Positions 1-11,535 of a stretch of 64,000 nt of DNA are shown here, one piece after another. The position numbers and the translations under genes were made by a program. How positions within the stretch are numbered: position 1 is the stretch's first letter; each line of letters begins with the position of its first letter. The notes under the pieces are model-generated. The model ran no database searches and was not told the DNA's origin. It was given only the letters and a program-made list of their open reading frames with translations. The stretch is from Hemerocallis citrina (Eukaryota > Streptophyta > Magnoliopsida > Asparagales > Asphodelaceae), in assembly GCA_017893485.1 (NCBI GenBank), contig CM030363.1:83182230-83246229 (forward strand), given 5' to 3'.

Positions 1-282
1 GAAATAGGTAATGGCAGCTTCCCGATCACGGGCCTGTTTGCAATAGCGAAATCAAGACAGCCTCCTTGGACTCTAGCTTATCCCGAAGGCGCTTCACCTC
101 AGCCGAACTAAGGTCGGCTCCGAGGTTCTCGTCCATCTGACACAAAAGAGAGTAAACAGGAGTTCACTCCAAGCTTTCAAAACAATAAGTCATACAGTTT
201 GGCCAAAAACAAATATTTATTATCCCAAAAGGTTGTTACCAAAAAGCGGTGGCCAGTCCGCACTTGGAAAATAAAAAAAGAA

Positions 283-300
283 GGGGGGGGGGGGGGGGGG
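283..300. repeat. Poly-G tract (18 nt)
   Basis: An uninterrupted run of 18 G lies between coiled-coil segments of the antisense ORF. Similar runs of 10-17 G or C recur at 22568-22582, 31141-31157, 38886-38897 and 62763-62774. Confidence 0.95.
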
Positions 301-1053
301 TAGATTAAGACTACTACTTAGAAGGAATCATCACCTCTTCGTCGGCCGGTCCCTGAACTTCGGCGTTCGCCACTCCTCCCGCCTCCTTTTCAACCTCCTC
401 GCCTTCTCCCCTAGACGTCTTCAGATGGTCGGGTAGCTTCCATCCATAGTGAAGTTAATCAACCTTGGCATTGGGGTAAAGAAACAAGAAGTGCTCCTTC
501 GCCCGATCGTAAGCCTCATCCTGGGCCGCGAGCACCTCACCCATGGCTGCGGCCTCCACCTCTTGGTACTTTGCATCCACCTCTGCCCTGACCCACGCCA
601 AGGCATGAAGCTGCTCATCCGCTTGAGTTGCGAGGTTGGCTTGAAGGGCCTGTTTGCGCCCTTGGGATGCCTCCAGCTCCAACTTTAGCTCCTTCATCTC
701 ATGCTCGTATCGCTGAGCGTTCCTCTCCACCCTCTTGAGCTCCTTCTCGTAGCACCTCTTCAACTGAGCCCCGTCCATAGATTCCTGAGAATTAGGGGCC
801 AAGAGTTGTAATATTCAGAATAAAGCAATGTCGCTAAGTATAAAGCTAACGAAAAAGTGGGACTTTACCATCACGTGGGCCTGAGCCCACTTCATGTAGC
901 ACGTCTCGGTGGTCTCGGCCACCAACATAGCCCGGTCGCGCGGCGTGGCAGGCAGTCCACCACCTCAAATGATACTGGCCCCTCGACTAGAGTGTCAGCT
1001 GCCCTCACCGACCAGTCAGGGGCCTATTGTAACACCCCGTAATTTCTAAAGAG

Positions 1054-1055
<2 letters not shown>

Positions 1056-1140
<85 letters not shown>
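1056..1140. repeat. TA and GA microsatellites
   Basis: A TA run (1056-1089) and a further TA run to 1108 are followed by a GA run to about 1139. They abut the left arm of the foldback MITE. A matching TA run follows its right end at 1489-1536. Confidence 0.9.
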
Positions 1141-1142
<2 letters not shown>

Positions 1143-1484
1143 TCGGTTGCACACTACTTTGGTGAGCACTCTGTGAGTACTCACGAAATAGAGCACCTAT
1201 GACAAATCCGAACCGCTCATATTGTTCTATATACCTTAGATAGCCTAACAATAAAAAATCAAGTAATTTGAAGCTCATTTGCCCATGATTTACATCATTA
1301 CAAAATTGTATGGCTGAAAATTCTAACAGCATGATGGATGGGCAAATGAACTTCAAATTACTTGATTTTTTATTGTTAGGCTATCTAAGGTATATAGAAC
1401 AATATGAGCGGTTCAGATTTGTCATAGATGCTCTATTTCATGAGTGCTCACGGAGTGCTCACCAAAAGTAGTGTGCAACCGAAG
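1141..1484. mobile_element. Foldback MITE inside a TRIM LTR
   Basis: The arms 1141-~1288 and ~1336-1484 are long imperfect inverted repeats with outer ends CTTCGGTTGC and GCAACCGAAG, separated by a short ~50-bp loop. The insertion lies in a TA microsatellite, so the target duplication cannot be defined. The partner LTR lacks it, so it arrived after TRIM insertion. Transcription across it would form a ~145-bp hairpin. The superfamily is unassigned. Confidence 0.85.
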
Positions 1485-1486
1485 GG

Positions 1487-1540
<54 letters not shown>

Positions 1541-2265
1541 GGGGGTAATGGCAGTATGGTAATTAAAAGTGTAATTAAATAATGGTGGGGGCCCACGAAG
1601 AGAGGAAACAGCATGAGAGCTGCTGTTGTTTCTCTGCGGTGATGTCACGATGACGTCTCACCGCATGATGACGTCACCATGTGGGGGCCCGCCAGTTATG
1701 GAGGAGACAATATATAGCACTGTCTCTCTCTCTCTCTCATCTGATGACGTGGCACTGATTGTACTATGTGCACGGGTTTGAGAAAGAGAGAGAGGAATAT
1801 GTTTGAGGTTAGTCCCATATCGGAAATTAACAAAGAATAAAATAACTATAAATATAATAGCCCATGATCAAGAGTCACCAATCCGGTTAACCACCTTTTA
1901 AGAGACAATCTGTGGTGGGCAGTTGTACTTTACTATAAATAATTTGTCTGATAAATTGTATAAAAATGGTCCGAGCAGGAGCAGGGGGGTTACAAATGGT
2001 ATCAGAGCCGACTTTCGACACCGAGTGTAGGGGAGCCGTGAGTTATGGACTCCAGAATGATCGGTAGAGTGAGACAATCCCCAATATTCTGGGACGATGG
2101 ACGTAAGGGCCACAGAATGATCCACGGAGTAGGATTGGTCTCCAGTATTCCAAAGATGGGAGCAACGCTCATGAACTGCTCCACATCTACTGAAAAGTAG
2201 ATCCTGCACTAGATTGTGCATGCCCCGTGCTCAGCGAGGATGCTGATTTCTGAAGGGGGAGTGTA

Positions 2266-2275
2266 TGTAACACTC

Positions 2276-2346
<71 letters not shown>

Positions 2347-2781
2347 GGGGGGGTAATGGCAGTATGGTAATTAAAAGTAATTAAATAATGGTGGGGCCCA
2401 CGGAGAGAGGAAACAACATAAGAGATGCCGTTGTTTCTCTATGGTGACGTCATGATGACGTCAGCATGTGGGGGCCCGCCAATTGTGAAAGAGGCAGTAT
2501 ATAGCACTGTGTCTCTCTCTCTCTCATCTAATGATGTGGCACTGATTGTAGTGTGTGCACGGGTTTGAGAAAGAGAGAGAGGAATATGTTTGAGATTAGT
2601 CCCATATCGAAAATTAACAAAGAATAAAATAACTATAAATATAATAGCCTATGATCAAGAGTCACCAATCCGGTTAACCGCCTTTTGAGTGGCAGCCTGT
2701 AGTGGACAGTTGTGCTATACTATAAATAATTTGTCTGATAAATTGTATAAAAATGATCCGAGCAGGGGCAGGGACGTTACA
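2266..2781 (+). repeat. 3' LTR of TRIM copy 1
   Basis: A 516-bp copy lacking the MITE, with a long pure TA microsatellite (about 2278-2343) near its start and a G10 run right after it. It ends GTTACA next to the CCTAT target duplication. Confidence 0.9.
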
Positions 2782-4534
2782 CCTATGGCCTGAGCCCCTC
2801 CTTACCCACCATCTCCTGAGCGTCGGGGCGAACTGGGGGCACCCCGCCCTTCATTGTCTCAGCAACCCTTCAGCCACTAGTGCTCGGTTCCTGCTCCCGT
2901 GCCCCTCTGACAGAGAGGGTCTTCACCTTCTTGGGAGTTCGTTCTGAGGGGCCTTCGGAGCCCCCTGAGCGGATCCCTCCTTCTGCTTAGGCTGCTCGGC
3001 CGCCCTCTTCTTGGCTAGGTCCTTCAGGGCTCTCCTCGCTTCGAGCTTGGCCTTGTCCATAGCTGTAGAGGAAAAGGAATACTGTTAACACGAAGGCAGG
3101 AAGTTAAATAAAAAAGAAACGTAACATATAAGGGTCAATGGGGCTCAGTCCGATCCGAGCCAAATGCAACTCGGTCACATTGGGCCAGCCAATGCTGTAG
3201 CCACACGCGATCCGATCGATATTAGCCCACTCCACTTCTGTTAACTCTATCCGCTTCGGGGGTTTGTGGTTCAGCTTATAAATATTCCAAGCAGTAGGAA
3301 TTTCTCAAGGCATCGTGCTTCGGGTGACGAAGTATTTTCCCTTCCACCCTTTTATGGAGTCCGGATGCCCGTGCACCACCTTCTTGTGGAGGCGAGGCAA
3401 TATATAATATATGCACTCTTGCTCTACCAACGAGCTCAACCCTAGAACAGCCCGAAAGTACTTCAACTTCAAGGGCACTCTCCTCTCCTCACAGAGCAAC
3501 ATGAAGCAAACCAACTGCTTCCAAGAATTTGGACCATACTACATCGGGCAGAGGGCCCCTCACCTCAGCACCTTCTTGATAAACGGGTGCAATGACAGCC
3601 TTAGCCTTGAGACGAAAGCATCCTCAGGAAATATACAGTAGCTAGGTGCCAACTCGGTGGTCGGACAGAGGCCAAGGCTGGGAATCATCAGCTCATACTC
3701 TCGCCCTATGAAGTAGTTAGCCCTTATCACGGGCAGGTGGTCGGCCATCAAAACACACCGAACTTTGTCCATATGAATCTGGACTCGACCTGGCGAAGAT
3801 ATTTCCACCCCGAACTGAACCAAATCTTCGACGTCGTCAGGATACATCCTGATGGATCGGGGCTGCTTGAAGTACGGGACGTTAAGCGTGTGCTTAGGCA
3901 CAAACTCATATGGCGTCTCCGGACTATCCGGGAGACGCCATTTCCTCCTCCTCCTTCAGACACGAGGAGCCCTCGGAGGAGACGGTGTCGCCAAAGGCAA
4001 AAGAATGGGGCTAACTTCCACATCATCGTCCCCACTATCCTCGTCAAGTAAACCCTTGGCTCCCTCATCCAACACACCTCCCTCAACTCCCTTACCCGCT
4101 ACCTCCACCTCACCCTTGGAATCGCTGGACTCTACCACAAATGGCTTGCGGCTGCGGAGCTACGCTACGTCGTAGACTTTGTTGCTCAGATCCCATGACG
4201 TGGAGACTGAGAGACGATCCTCCTCACCCCGGCCAGAGGCACTCACTTCGGAACCGGACTGAGACCGTGACATAAAAAAATGATACTAACCTGGATTTCG
4301 TTAACAGAATGGTCACTGGAAAGGTCTTCGCCGGCAGTAAGAGAGAGAAGCTCCAAGAGTTAGAGAGAGAAAGCAAAGTGAAGAAATAAGAAGGGGGTGG
4401 GGGATTTATAGAGAAGTTGGAGATGCCTCGAAATCCTTAAAACGATCCCAAACCGTCCAATCTTGATCACCAAAATCTAACGGCTGATAAGATTTCGACG
4501 TCTTGATTCTCCTCCACTTGACATCAGCATCACA

Positions 4535-5900
4535 CGTGTAAAGCACTAGCTTTCTCACAAGCTGTAGGTGCTCGACGCTCTGCATGTACCTCGAGCAACG
4601 CACTAGCTTTCTCACAAGTTGTAGGTGCTCGACGCTCGGCATATATTTCGAGCAATGCTCTAGCTTTCTCGTAAGCTGTATGGGCTCGACGCTCGGCATG
4701 TACCTCAAGCAACGTCCTAGCTTTCTCACAAGCTAATGGGGGTCGATGCTCGGCGTTGACCTCGAGCCACACACTAGCTTTCTCATAAGCTGTAAGTGCT
4801 CGACGCTTGGCATGTGCCTCGAGCAAAGCCCTAGCTTTTTCACAAGCTGTAGGTGCACGATACTTGGCATGTACCTCGAGCAATGCACTAGCTTTCTCAA
4901 AAGCTATAGGTGCTCGATGCTCGGCATGTACCTCGAGCAACGCTCTAGCTTTCTCTCAAGTTGTAGGGACTCGATGCTCGGCATGTACCTCGAGCAACGT
5001 CCTAGCTTTCTCACATGCTAATGGGGGCCGACACTCGGTATTGACCTCGAGCCACGCTCTAGCTTTCTCATAAGTTATAGGTGCTCGATGCTCGGCATGT
5101 ACCTCGAGCAACGCACTAGCTTTCTAACAAGCTGTAGGTGCTCAACGCTCGGCGTTGACCTCGAGCAACACACTAGCTTTCTCACAAGCTGTAGGTGCTT
5201 GACGCTCGGCATGTACCTCGAGCAATGCTCTAGCTTTCTTGCAGGCTGGGGGCTTGGCGCTCGGAGTTGACCTCAAGCAAAGCACTAGCTTTCTTACAAG
5301 CTGTAGGTGCTCGACGCTCGGCATGTACCTCGAGCAATGCACTAGCTTTCTCACAAGCTATAGGTGCCCAATCTCGGCATGTATCTCAATGCTCTAGGTT
5401 TGTTACAAGCTGTAGGGGCTCGATGCTCGGCATGTACCTCGAGCAACTCCTAGCTTTCTCACAAGCTAATGGGGGTCGACGCGTAGCATTGAACTCTATC
5501 CACAGACTAGCTTTCTCACAAGCTGTAAGTGCTCGACGCTCGGCATATACCCCAAGCAAAGCCTTAGCTTTCTCACGAGCTAAAGGGGGTCGACGCTCGG
5601 TATGTACCTCGAACCACGCACTAGCTTTCTCATAACTGAAGGGGTTTGATGCTCGATGATCGGCACTTGGCATAGACTTCGAGCAATGGCCTAGCTTTCT
5701 CTCACAAAGCCGCAGTGGCTCAACGCTCGATGCTCAATGCTCGGCGCTCGACATGGACTTCGAGCAAAGGCCTAGCTTCTCTTGCAAAGCTGTAGTGGCT
5801 CGACTCTCGACGCTCGGCGCTCGGCATGGACTTCGAGCAAAGACCTAGCTTCTCTTGCAAAGCTGAAGATGCTCGACGCTCGGAGGTCGGGGGTCTGACT
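4535..5900. repeat. Minisatellite, ~57-60 bp unit, about 20+ copies
   Basis: Imperfect tandem units each contain GCTCGACGCTCGGCATGTAC, then CTCGAGCAACGCACTAGC, then TTTCTCACAAGCTGTAGG. Successive unit starts near 4567, 4627, 4687, 4741, 4797, 4855 and 4911 give the period. Copies diverge towards 5900, where spacing becomes irregular. Long frames run through the array on both strands, but they only reflect a period that is often a multiple of three and are not taken as genes. The block sits between the antisense ORF and the 3' LTR, as amplified repeats do in Retand-type elements. Confidence 0.92.
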
Positions 5901-6149
5901 CCATAAAGGTTGGCTTCGACGCTCGGCTTTTCTCGCTCTCCAAGGGATTTTTCATCCTACCACCATGACTGCTCCCTCTCGTGAACGGCCTCGTTCGTCG
6001 CTCTATGCCTCAACTTTACTGACGCTCAGCTTGGCGCCGACCCCAGTTAACTTCTCAGGGACTTAATAATCCATCTTCGCCAAATACTCCCCTCCGCTCT
6101 TTCCGCAAAGACAAACTACTCCTCCACAACTGGTTTACATAGCCCTCTA

Positions 6150-6164
6150 GAAGTGGGGGGCTTA
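6150..6164 (+). other. Polypurine tract of the Tat-like element
   Basis: AGAAGTGGGGGG immediately precedes the LTR start TGATATGG. It would prime plus-strand synthesis, which sets the element's orientation as plus. Confidence 0.6.
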
Positions 6165-6660
6165 TGATATGGTATAAATGACGTGGCCCTATCAGGGCCA
6201 TCAGATCTCCTCAGATTTTGCTCTCCTATGATCATCGATTCAAATAGGTCCAACGGGCTTCAGCCAGTTCAGGCCCACTGGCTAACGGGTCCAACCTGGC
6301 CCATCAGGCCTGAGAACCGTTAGCCCCTGCCTATAAATACCAGACCCCCTCCATCCTTCTCAAGATAATAAACTTTTCCCCATCTGAACCCTAACTACTG
6401 TTGCTATTCTAGTGATTGACTAGATCGTCGGAGGGCCTGTCATCGGGATCTCTCCCGGTGTTTCTAGGCATTGTGCAGGTATCAAGATTCGAGCGAGCCA
6501 CGAAGATCCGAGCCAAGCACCCAGCCTCTACCTCTCCCCTGCTACCCCCGAGCCGAACGTACAGTCCAAGGATCTGACCAATGCCAGTGTCGTCCCTTCC
6601 GCTTCATAAATTACAAGAACTCACACCTGTTGCCCCAACACCCAAAAACAAGCAGCATCA
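6165..6660 (+). repeat. 3' LTR of the Tat-like element
   Basis: The segment opens TGATATGG after the purine tract and closes ATCA, a plausible short inverted end. It contains a TATA-like CTATAAATACC near 6331 and an A/T-rich stretch near 6366. The right boundary is inferred from the inverted end, because the partner LTR is outside the window. Confidence 0.55.
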
Positions 6661-7145
6661 CACATGATATTGCATTGATCGGTATGGTCGTGGGTCTTGA
6701 ACATGGTAACCTCCATGTCAACTATATAATCGACCTAAAAGAGTGGGACGACTTGAAAAGCAAAATAACAGTCTACAAATCATGGGAATTGGGTAGTGGT
6801 ATGATAAACTAATTATATCAAAGAATTGGGTAGTGGTACAATAAGTAAAGCAAAATAACAGACTCACAGTATAAACATAAATCTATATACAGATTAAGAT
6901 CTATTTCAAAAAATCTACAAATCATGAGATGAACATAAATCTACCAAATCAAGATCTTTCATGAAAGAAGCACTATGTTTTATACCAAATCACCTTTCTC
7001 CTCTCAAAATCTAAAACCAAATCAGCAAAAAAATGTTAATACCACAGAATGAAAATGAATGTATAGAATGCACTTTCGTTGTACCCATAGGTAGCCAGAG
7101 ACATGGAGAGGGTGGGTTGGGATAAAAAGAAAGGATCTTACTAGT
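6661..7145. other. Unassigned 485-bp spacer
   Basis: A/T-rich sequence between two retroelements. A short internal repeat (the GGGTAGTGGTA motif near 6791 and 6828) and a 113-residue frame at 6471-6812 that straddles the LTR edge are visible. Neither supports a gene. Confidence 0.5.
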
Positions 7146-7502
7146 TGTCAGGGGTGCTTCCTAACCATCGAAGGGATGCTAACGTCGAAGGGGACATCGG
7201 AGTTAAGGAGGAGCCAAGTGGGAAGAGGAATAGTGCTTAGATGTTCATATCAGATGTGTATCAGTTTTTCACGTGCTATGCACACAATTTTTCTGTTGTA
7301 ATTGTTCTTTCTTTCTTTTACGTATTGCACATGTGTTTGTTGTTGTCGTTTTATGGCGATAACTGCTTATAAATACTGTAAACGTTGGAGGGAAAGTTTA
7401 TGAATAAAAACCGTTTAGTTCTTCGCCAAAATTCCCAACCCTAATTCTTGATTCTCCCATTAATGGTCAAATCTAAGCAATCCAAGGGAAGGGTTCTTGA
7501 CA
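7146..7502 (+). repeat. 5' LTR of the chromovirus
   Basis: A 357-bp LTR with TGTCA...TGACA ends, a TATAAATAC box near 7369 and an AATAAA-type motif near 7402. It aligns to the right LTR over its full length apart from the MITE inserted there. Confidence 0.88.
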
Positions 7503-7505
7503 ATG

Positions 7506-7518
7506 TGGTATCAGAGCC
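7506..7518 (+). other. Primer binding site (initiator tRNA-Met)
   Basis: TGGTATCAGAGCC is complementary to the 3' end of initiator tRNA-Met and lies three bases after the 5' LTR. The two TRIM elements use the same site. Confidence 0.9.
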
Positions 7519-8824
7519 GGTTAACGGCGATGACGATGGTACAGATGAAGGGAGTACAACCGCCAAAAAAGGTAAGGTGAATGAATTGAAGAGCGACATG
7601 GTGTGGATGAAAGCTCAATTAGGGCTCATTTTTGGCAAGCTGGAGCAATTGGCGACCAATATAGCTTCGTTACAATCGTCAAATCAACAGTCCAATCCAC
7701 AAAAAACTCATCCTCTTCTTTCGACACCTGAGGTACCAAACCCTAACTCAACTCCTTTCAATTCCAAGGGGCGAGGGGACAGTGGTAGTATGTCAAGGGT
7801 TTTATTTAAGGTAGAACTTCCAATGTTTCATGAGGGGGATCCAACAAAGTGGATTTATGAAGTTGATCACTTTCTTGAATTTTATGAAATCTCTGATGAT
7901 CAGAAGCTGAAATATGCATCTTTGACAAAGAGGAAGGGCAGCTCAATGGTTTAGAAGGCATATTAAGCCTAATATGAATGAGATTTCATGGTCTAAATTC
8001 TTAGGAGAATTAATTTCAAGATTAGTACCTACTGAATTTCAAGATTATGGAGGAATGATTTCGAAGTTACAGCAGAAGGGAGATTTGGAGTCCTATGTGT
8101 AGGAATTTGATCGCTTGTCTAATTTTGTTAGGGGCGGCATTTGGGTCTAGCAGGTCAGGTCGGGTTGAAACCCCGTGGGTGTTGACCTAGGCCAGGCTTT
8201 CGCGGGCCGAGCTAGAAGGAGGTGCGGGCAGGGCCACGTCAGGGAAATGTCGGCTCAGACCTGCCCCCTGGCTCCTGGCTCGGTGGCCGGGCCAGTCTAG
8301 TTTTTTATTTATTACAAAGATAAAGAAGAAGAGAAATTATTCAGAATTGTCAAGAACATATTGATAAAAGAGATATTCATAAATTAAATTGTTTTTATGA
8401 ATTACAATATGAGGGAAATATTTGTATTTAGAGATCGAGATGACCTCTATTTAGGTTGAAGAGAATACATTGGACTATTGTCGTGCACTTCTACTTAACC
8501 CAAATATAGAATCTCATCACTCTAAATTTCCCAATTATTTACAATACATTATCCAAACTTCATTGTAATAGATGTTCATTTGTCGCTACTTGTTGAGCCA
8601 TTGTGTACTTCATGTAAATCTTGACTCCTCTCTTCGCTTTCATCCAATCTTTGGCGCATACTAACATCTCCAAATTCTTTGATGTCAAGCAATTCTTGTT
8701 CGGGCTCATAATTTTGTCACCAAAGGAGAAAAAAACACTTTTCCGATTTAATGGTTGACACAGGTGTAGTTAGCAAATCTTTAGCCATATAAGAAAGAAT
8801 AGTAAAAATATTTTCATTGGTTTT

Positions 8825-10624
8825 TCAAAAATAAAACACATTTACTACATCATCAATGGGAGGTTGCACATTATACCAATTTAACTCATTTGGAGAATTG
8901 GTTCTTGATTTTTTTGATTTTATGAGATTTAAAACACTACTAGTTGCATGACTCTTTCCCTTTGATAATATAGAAGGTGCAAAAGAACTAACATTTTTGT
9001 GTTTGTGTTGTGTTAAATGATTAAAGTCTATCGTAATTATCATATAAAGTAGCCAAAACATGCTCAAATTTTGTAGTGAAAACAACATGATCAAAATATT
9101 GTATTTTATCGAGTGGAGCATAAGTATAAAAAATCTCAATTAAATTTTTTGTGCCTTCTAACTTAATCATGATATTCATTACATTAGCCACACAATATAA
9201 CATAGGAAGTGGATGAAAATATTTTAAAATTTTAATATAAGCGGCATAAATCATTTCTCCAATAAAAGGGTCATTTATCAAATCTTTAATTGTTGTCATC
9301 ATAGAAACAATTGCAAGTAAAATGTAACTAAATGTAGTTGTATATATTTTTAAAAAAATGTAAAGTAGCATCATTAAAAGATTCTAAAAATTTATACAAA
9401 CTATCGGCAAAAAACTAAGAATCATCATCTAACATATCATCTTGCATACCTATTGCAACACAAAATTCTCTAAGATTAAAATAATAGTGAAGAACAACAC
9501 ATAATAAATCATAAGTAGAATTCTAACGATATCTAACATCTTTAAGAAAACATTTAAATACAATTTTTCTAACCAATCTTGAAAAGCTTGATATATTGGA
9601 CCACTCAACGTAATAAAATGAACACAATTTCTCATTGCCTCAATTTTATTGTGTCCATATTTTAGTGCATCTTGTACACAAAGGTCTAAAATATGATAAG
9701 CACACCTAACATGAAAAATTTCCTATTCTATAGGATTTAATGTAATTTTCAAACTAGTGATTGCCTTAGTATTATTAGAGGCATTATCAAAACCAACAGC
9801 AAAAATTTTATCAAAAATCTCGAAATTATTACATGCATCCATGATGTGTGTGACAATAATTTTACCCTTATGTAGGTACCTAACAAATCTGAATGAAATT
9901 ATCCTCTTTTGAAGTAGCCAATCAGAATCTATCTAATGACATGTTACACACATCATTGGTACGCCGTTCACTCCTACCCACTCATTCGAGGTCAAAGAAA
10001 CTCTAGTGTTTAGTGATGTTAGTGTTGCTACTAAAAATCCTTAGCCTCATTGTAAACTAATTTACAATCACCCTTAACTACATTTATAATAATTATTTTA
10101 TAATGGAGATTTAACGCGTTTGTGAAAAGTCTCTACATTTTTACTTTCACCAAACAAGTAAAGTAATTCATCTCTAATTACTAACTAGGCATTCCCCTAC
10201 GAACGATATTGTGATCGTAGCTATAACTATCTAAATGACCGGTCTTAGGGTGTATTTTTTGTTGTATGAGATTGTCCTTAGAAATTTTGGGTTGACATTT
10301 ATTTAAGTGACGTTGAAGTGTACCTGTTCCCAATCATATTTTAAACCTCTAGGGTGTTTGACACTTCTTACAAATTTTTAGTCCTACACTCTTCTGAAGT
10401 GTTCCCTCTTGTTTTACGGGATTGAGAAGGGCCTTGTTCCGATGGTTGTGGTGTATGTCTTCTATTTCTACTTGATCTGTGTGTGTTTCATGAAAATCGA
10501 GAATACTATTATAATTTATAAGTGTTTTTTCACTATCTACATATGGAATTGGAATAGAAGGAAAGTGACGACTACTAGTGGACTCTTGACAACTATGTCT
10601 ACTGCGTGAACGATTAGATGTCAT
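8825..10624 (-). pseudogene. hAT transposase relic (BED/Ac-like type)
   Basis: Reading leftward from the ATG at 10624, the first block (to 10349) is Ser/Arg-rich and ends GLKICKKC, consistent with the start of a BED-type zinc finger. Later blocks at 9635-9450, 9374-9021 and 9139-8825 match the order of a plant hAT transposase core: cysteine/histidine helical segment, KMLDI region, FLESFND-like region, and the FHPLPMLYCVANVMNIM segment. Many stops and frameshifts separate them. The identification is by pattern and by the surrounding hAT ends, not by an intact catalytic triad. Confidence 0.7.
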
Positions 10625-11194
10625 CTAGACTAGTGTTTGGAATGTAAAAAAATTATTTCTAGTGTATATTTTAAAAATTAATTCTACAAAACAAATAAAG
10701 ATAGATAAACTAGTGTACGTTATAGAAAATTATTCTACAAAACAAATACAGTTAAATAAAAATCTATTATAAACCGGGGTAAGTTAATAAACAAAATCTA
10801 AAAAAAGAAGAAATATTTCAACAAAATAACAAAAATTAATTGGAATAACTAGTGTATGTTTACCAAATTTTTTTAAAAAAAATCTAAAAAAAAGAAGAAG
10901 AAGAAGTACAACAAAACCCAATATAATTAAGAGAAATAAATGAGAACAAACAACTATGATAATTCTAAAAATTATACTAATACAAAAATACCGTAAGAGT
11001 GTAGAATGTAGATTGAAGAATGAAGATAGAGAGAGTTGATAGCTTGTAGTGTTATTGTTGATGTTATTATTGATGTTGTTCAAACCAGGAAAGTAGTTGA
11101 ATATTGTTAATTATTGTTCATTTGTTGAGAGGGTTCAGAGATAGTAGAAAGAGAGTTGAGTGAATTTCTGAAGATAACTGAATGAAATGAGGTT

Positions 11195-11535
11195 GTATAT
11201 ATAAATTATGGATTTTTTTGAATTTCCCAAAATACCCCGCAAAAACTAGCTAGTATAGATCCGTTGGGGGTATTTTAGTAATTACACAAACACAATATTT
11301 TTTTTTTAAATCTAAAAAAAAAAATCAAAAAATTTCAACGGTCGGCCCATGGGCCGGGCCGGTTCGTATATATAAATTATGGATTTTTTTGAATTTCCCA
11401 AAATACCCCGCAAAAACTAGCTAGTATAGATCCGTTGGGGGTATTTTAGTAATTACACAAACACAATATTTTTTTTTTAAATCTGAAAAAAAAATCAAAA
11501 AATTTCAACGGTCGGCCCATGGGCCGGGCCGGTTC
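11195..11535. repeat. Tandem duplication, ~171 bp x 2, in hAT end
   Basis: Segment 11195-11365 is repeated at 11366-11535 with only a few differences. Each copy runs from GTATATATAAATTATGG to GGGCCGGGCCGGTTC. Being nearly identical, it is younger than the decay of the transposase. Confidence 0.93.

Larger units (their letters stand above)
1028..1994 (+). repeat. 5' LTR of TRIM copy 1
   Basis: This LTR is 967 bp long because it carries TA/GA microsatellites and a 344-bp foldback MITE that the 516-bp partner LTR lacks. The remainder aligns closely with 2345-2781, including a shared GTCCCATATCG segment and a TATAAATA box near 1850. Confidence 0.9.
1028..2781 (+). mobile_element. TRIM retrotransposon, copy 1
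   Basis: Two direct repeats starting TGTAAC and ending GTTACA (1028-1994 and 2266-2781) flank a 271-bp non-coding interior. The 5' LTR is followed after two bases by TGGTATCAGAGCC (1997-2009), the primer binding site for initiator tRNA-Met. The purine tract GAAGGGGGAGTG precedes the 3' LTR. The element is flanked by a perfect 5-bp target duplication, CCTAT (1023-1027 and 2782-2786). With no gag or pol it is non-autonomous. Copy 2 at 27578-28665 belongs to the same family. Confidence 0.93.
1..4273 (-). pseudogene. Antisense ORF (aORF) of the Tat-like element, broken
   Basis: Reading leftward from the ATG at 4273-4271, the frame gives an acidic Ser-rich N-terminus, then a segment at 3901-3560 containing FPEDAFVSRLRLSLHPFIKK, which resembles the plant-transposon-associated domain often annotated in angiosperm retroelements. 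Further blocks follow at 3514-3305 and 3058-2945. After the inserted TRIM come charged, Glu/Lys/Gln-rich coiled-coil segments at 802-455 and 138-30. Several in-frame stops (near 4160, 3950, 3558 and 3303) and frame changes show it is dead. The function of this protein is unknown; it does not look like gag or pol. AG/GT-like junctions near 138 and 830 suggest that the original aORF may have been spliced. Confidence 0.55.
1..6660 (+). mobile_element. Tat-like Ty3/gypsy retrotransposon, 3' part
   Basis: Read on the plus strand, the layout is an antisense ORF (1-4273), a tandem-repeat block (4535-5900), a purine tract ending in a run of six G (6150-6160), and an LTR opening TGATAT and closing ATCA (6165-6660). 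An antisense ORF plus an amplified tandem repeat between pol and the 3' LTR is known from the Tat lineage (Grande and Retand types). The gag-pol part would lie left of the window, so the lineage call rests on architecture alone. A TRIM element (1028-2781) has inserted into the antisense ORF. Confidence 0.6.

Noticed and set aside
1005..1648. Tyr/Ile- and Ser/Leu-repeat frames
   Set aside because: They are translations of TA and GA microsatellites and of the foldback MITE arms.
3305..3901. Host gene on the minus strand
   Set aside because: It is continuous in order with other aORF pieces, has several stops, and lies between retroelement features; treated as the Tat-like antisense ORF.
4406..5673. 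Several 60-130 residue frames on both strands in the tandem repeat block
   Set aside because: They only exist because the ~57-60 bp unit is near a multiple of three; the same sequence is open in several frames, with repetitive products.
4535..5900. CRISPR-like array
   Set aside because: Units are contiguous and imperfect without unique spacers, and the setting is a plant retroelement.
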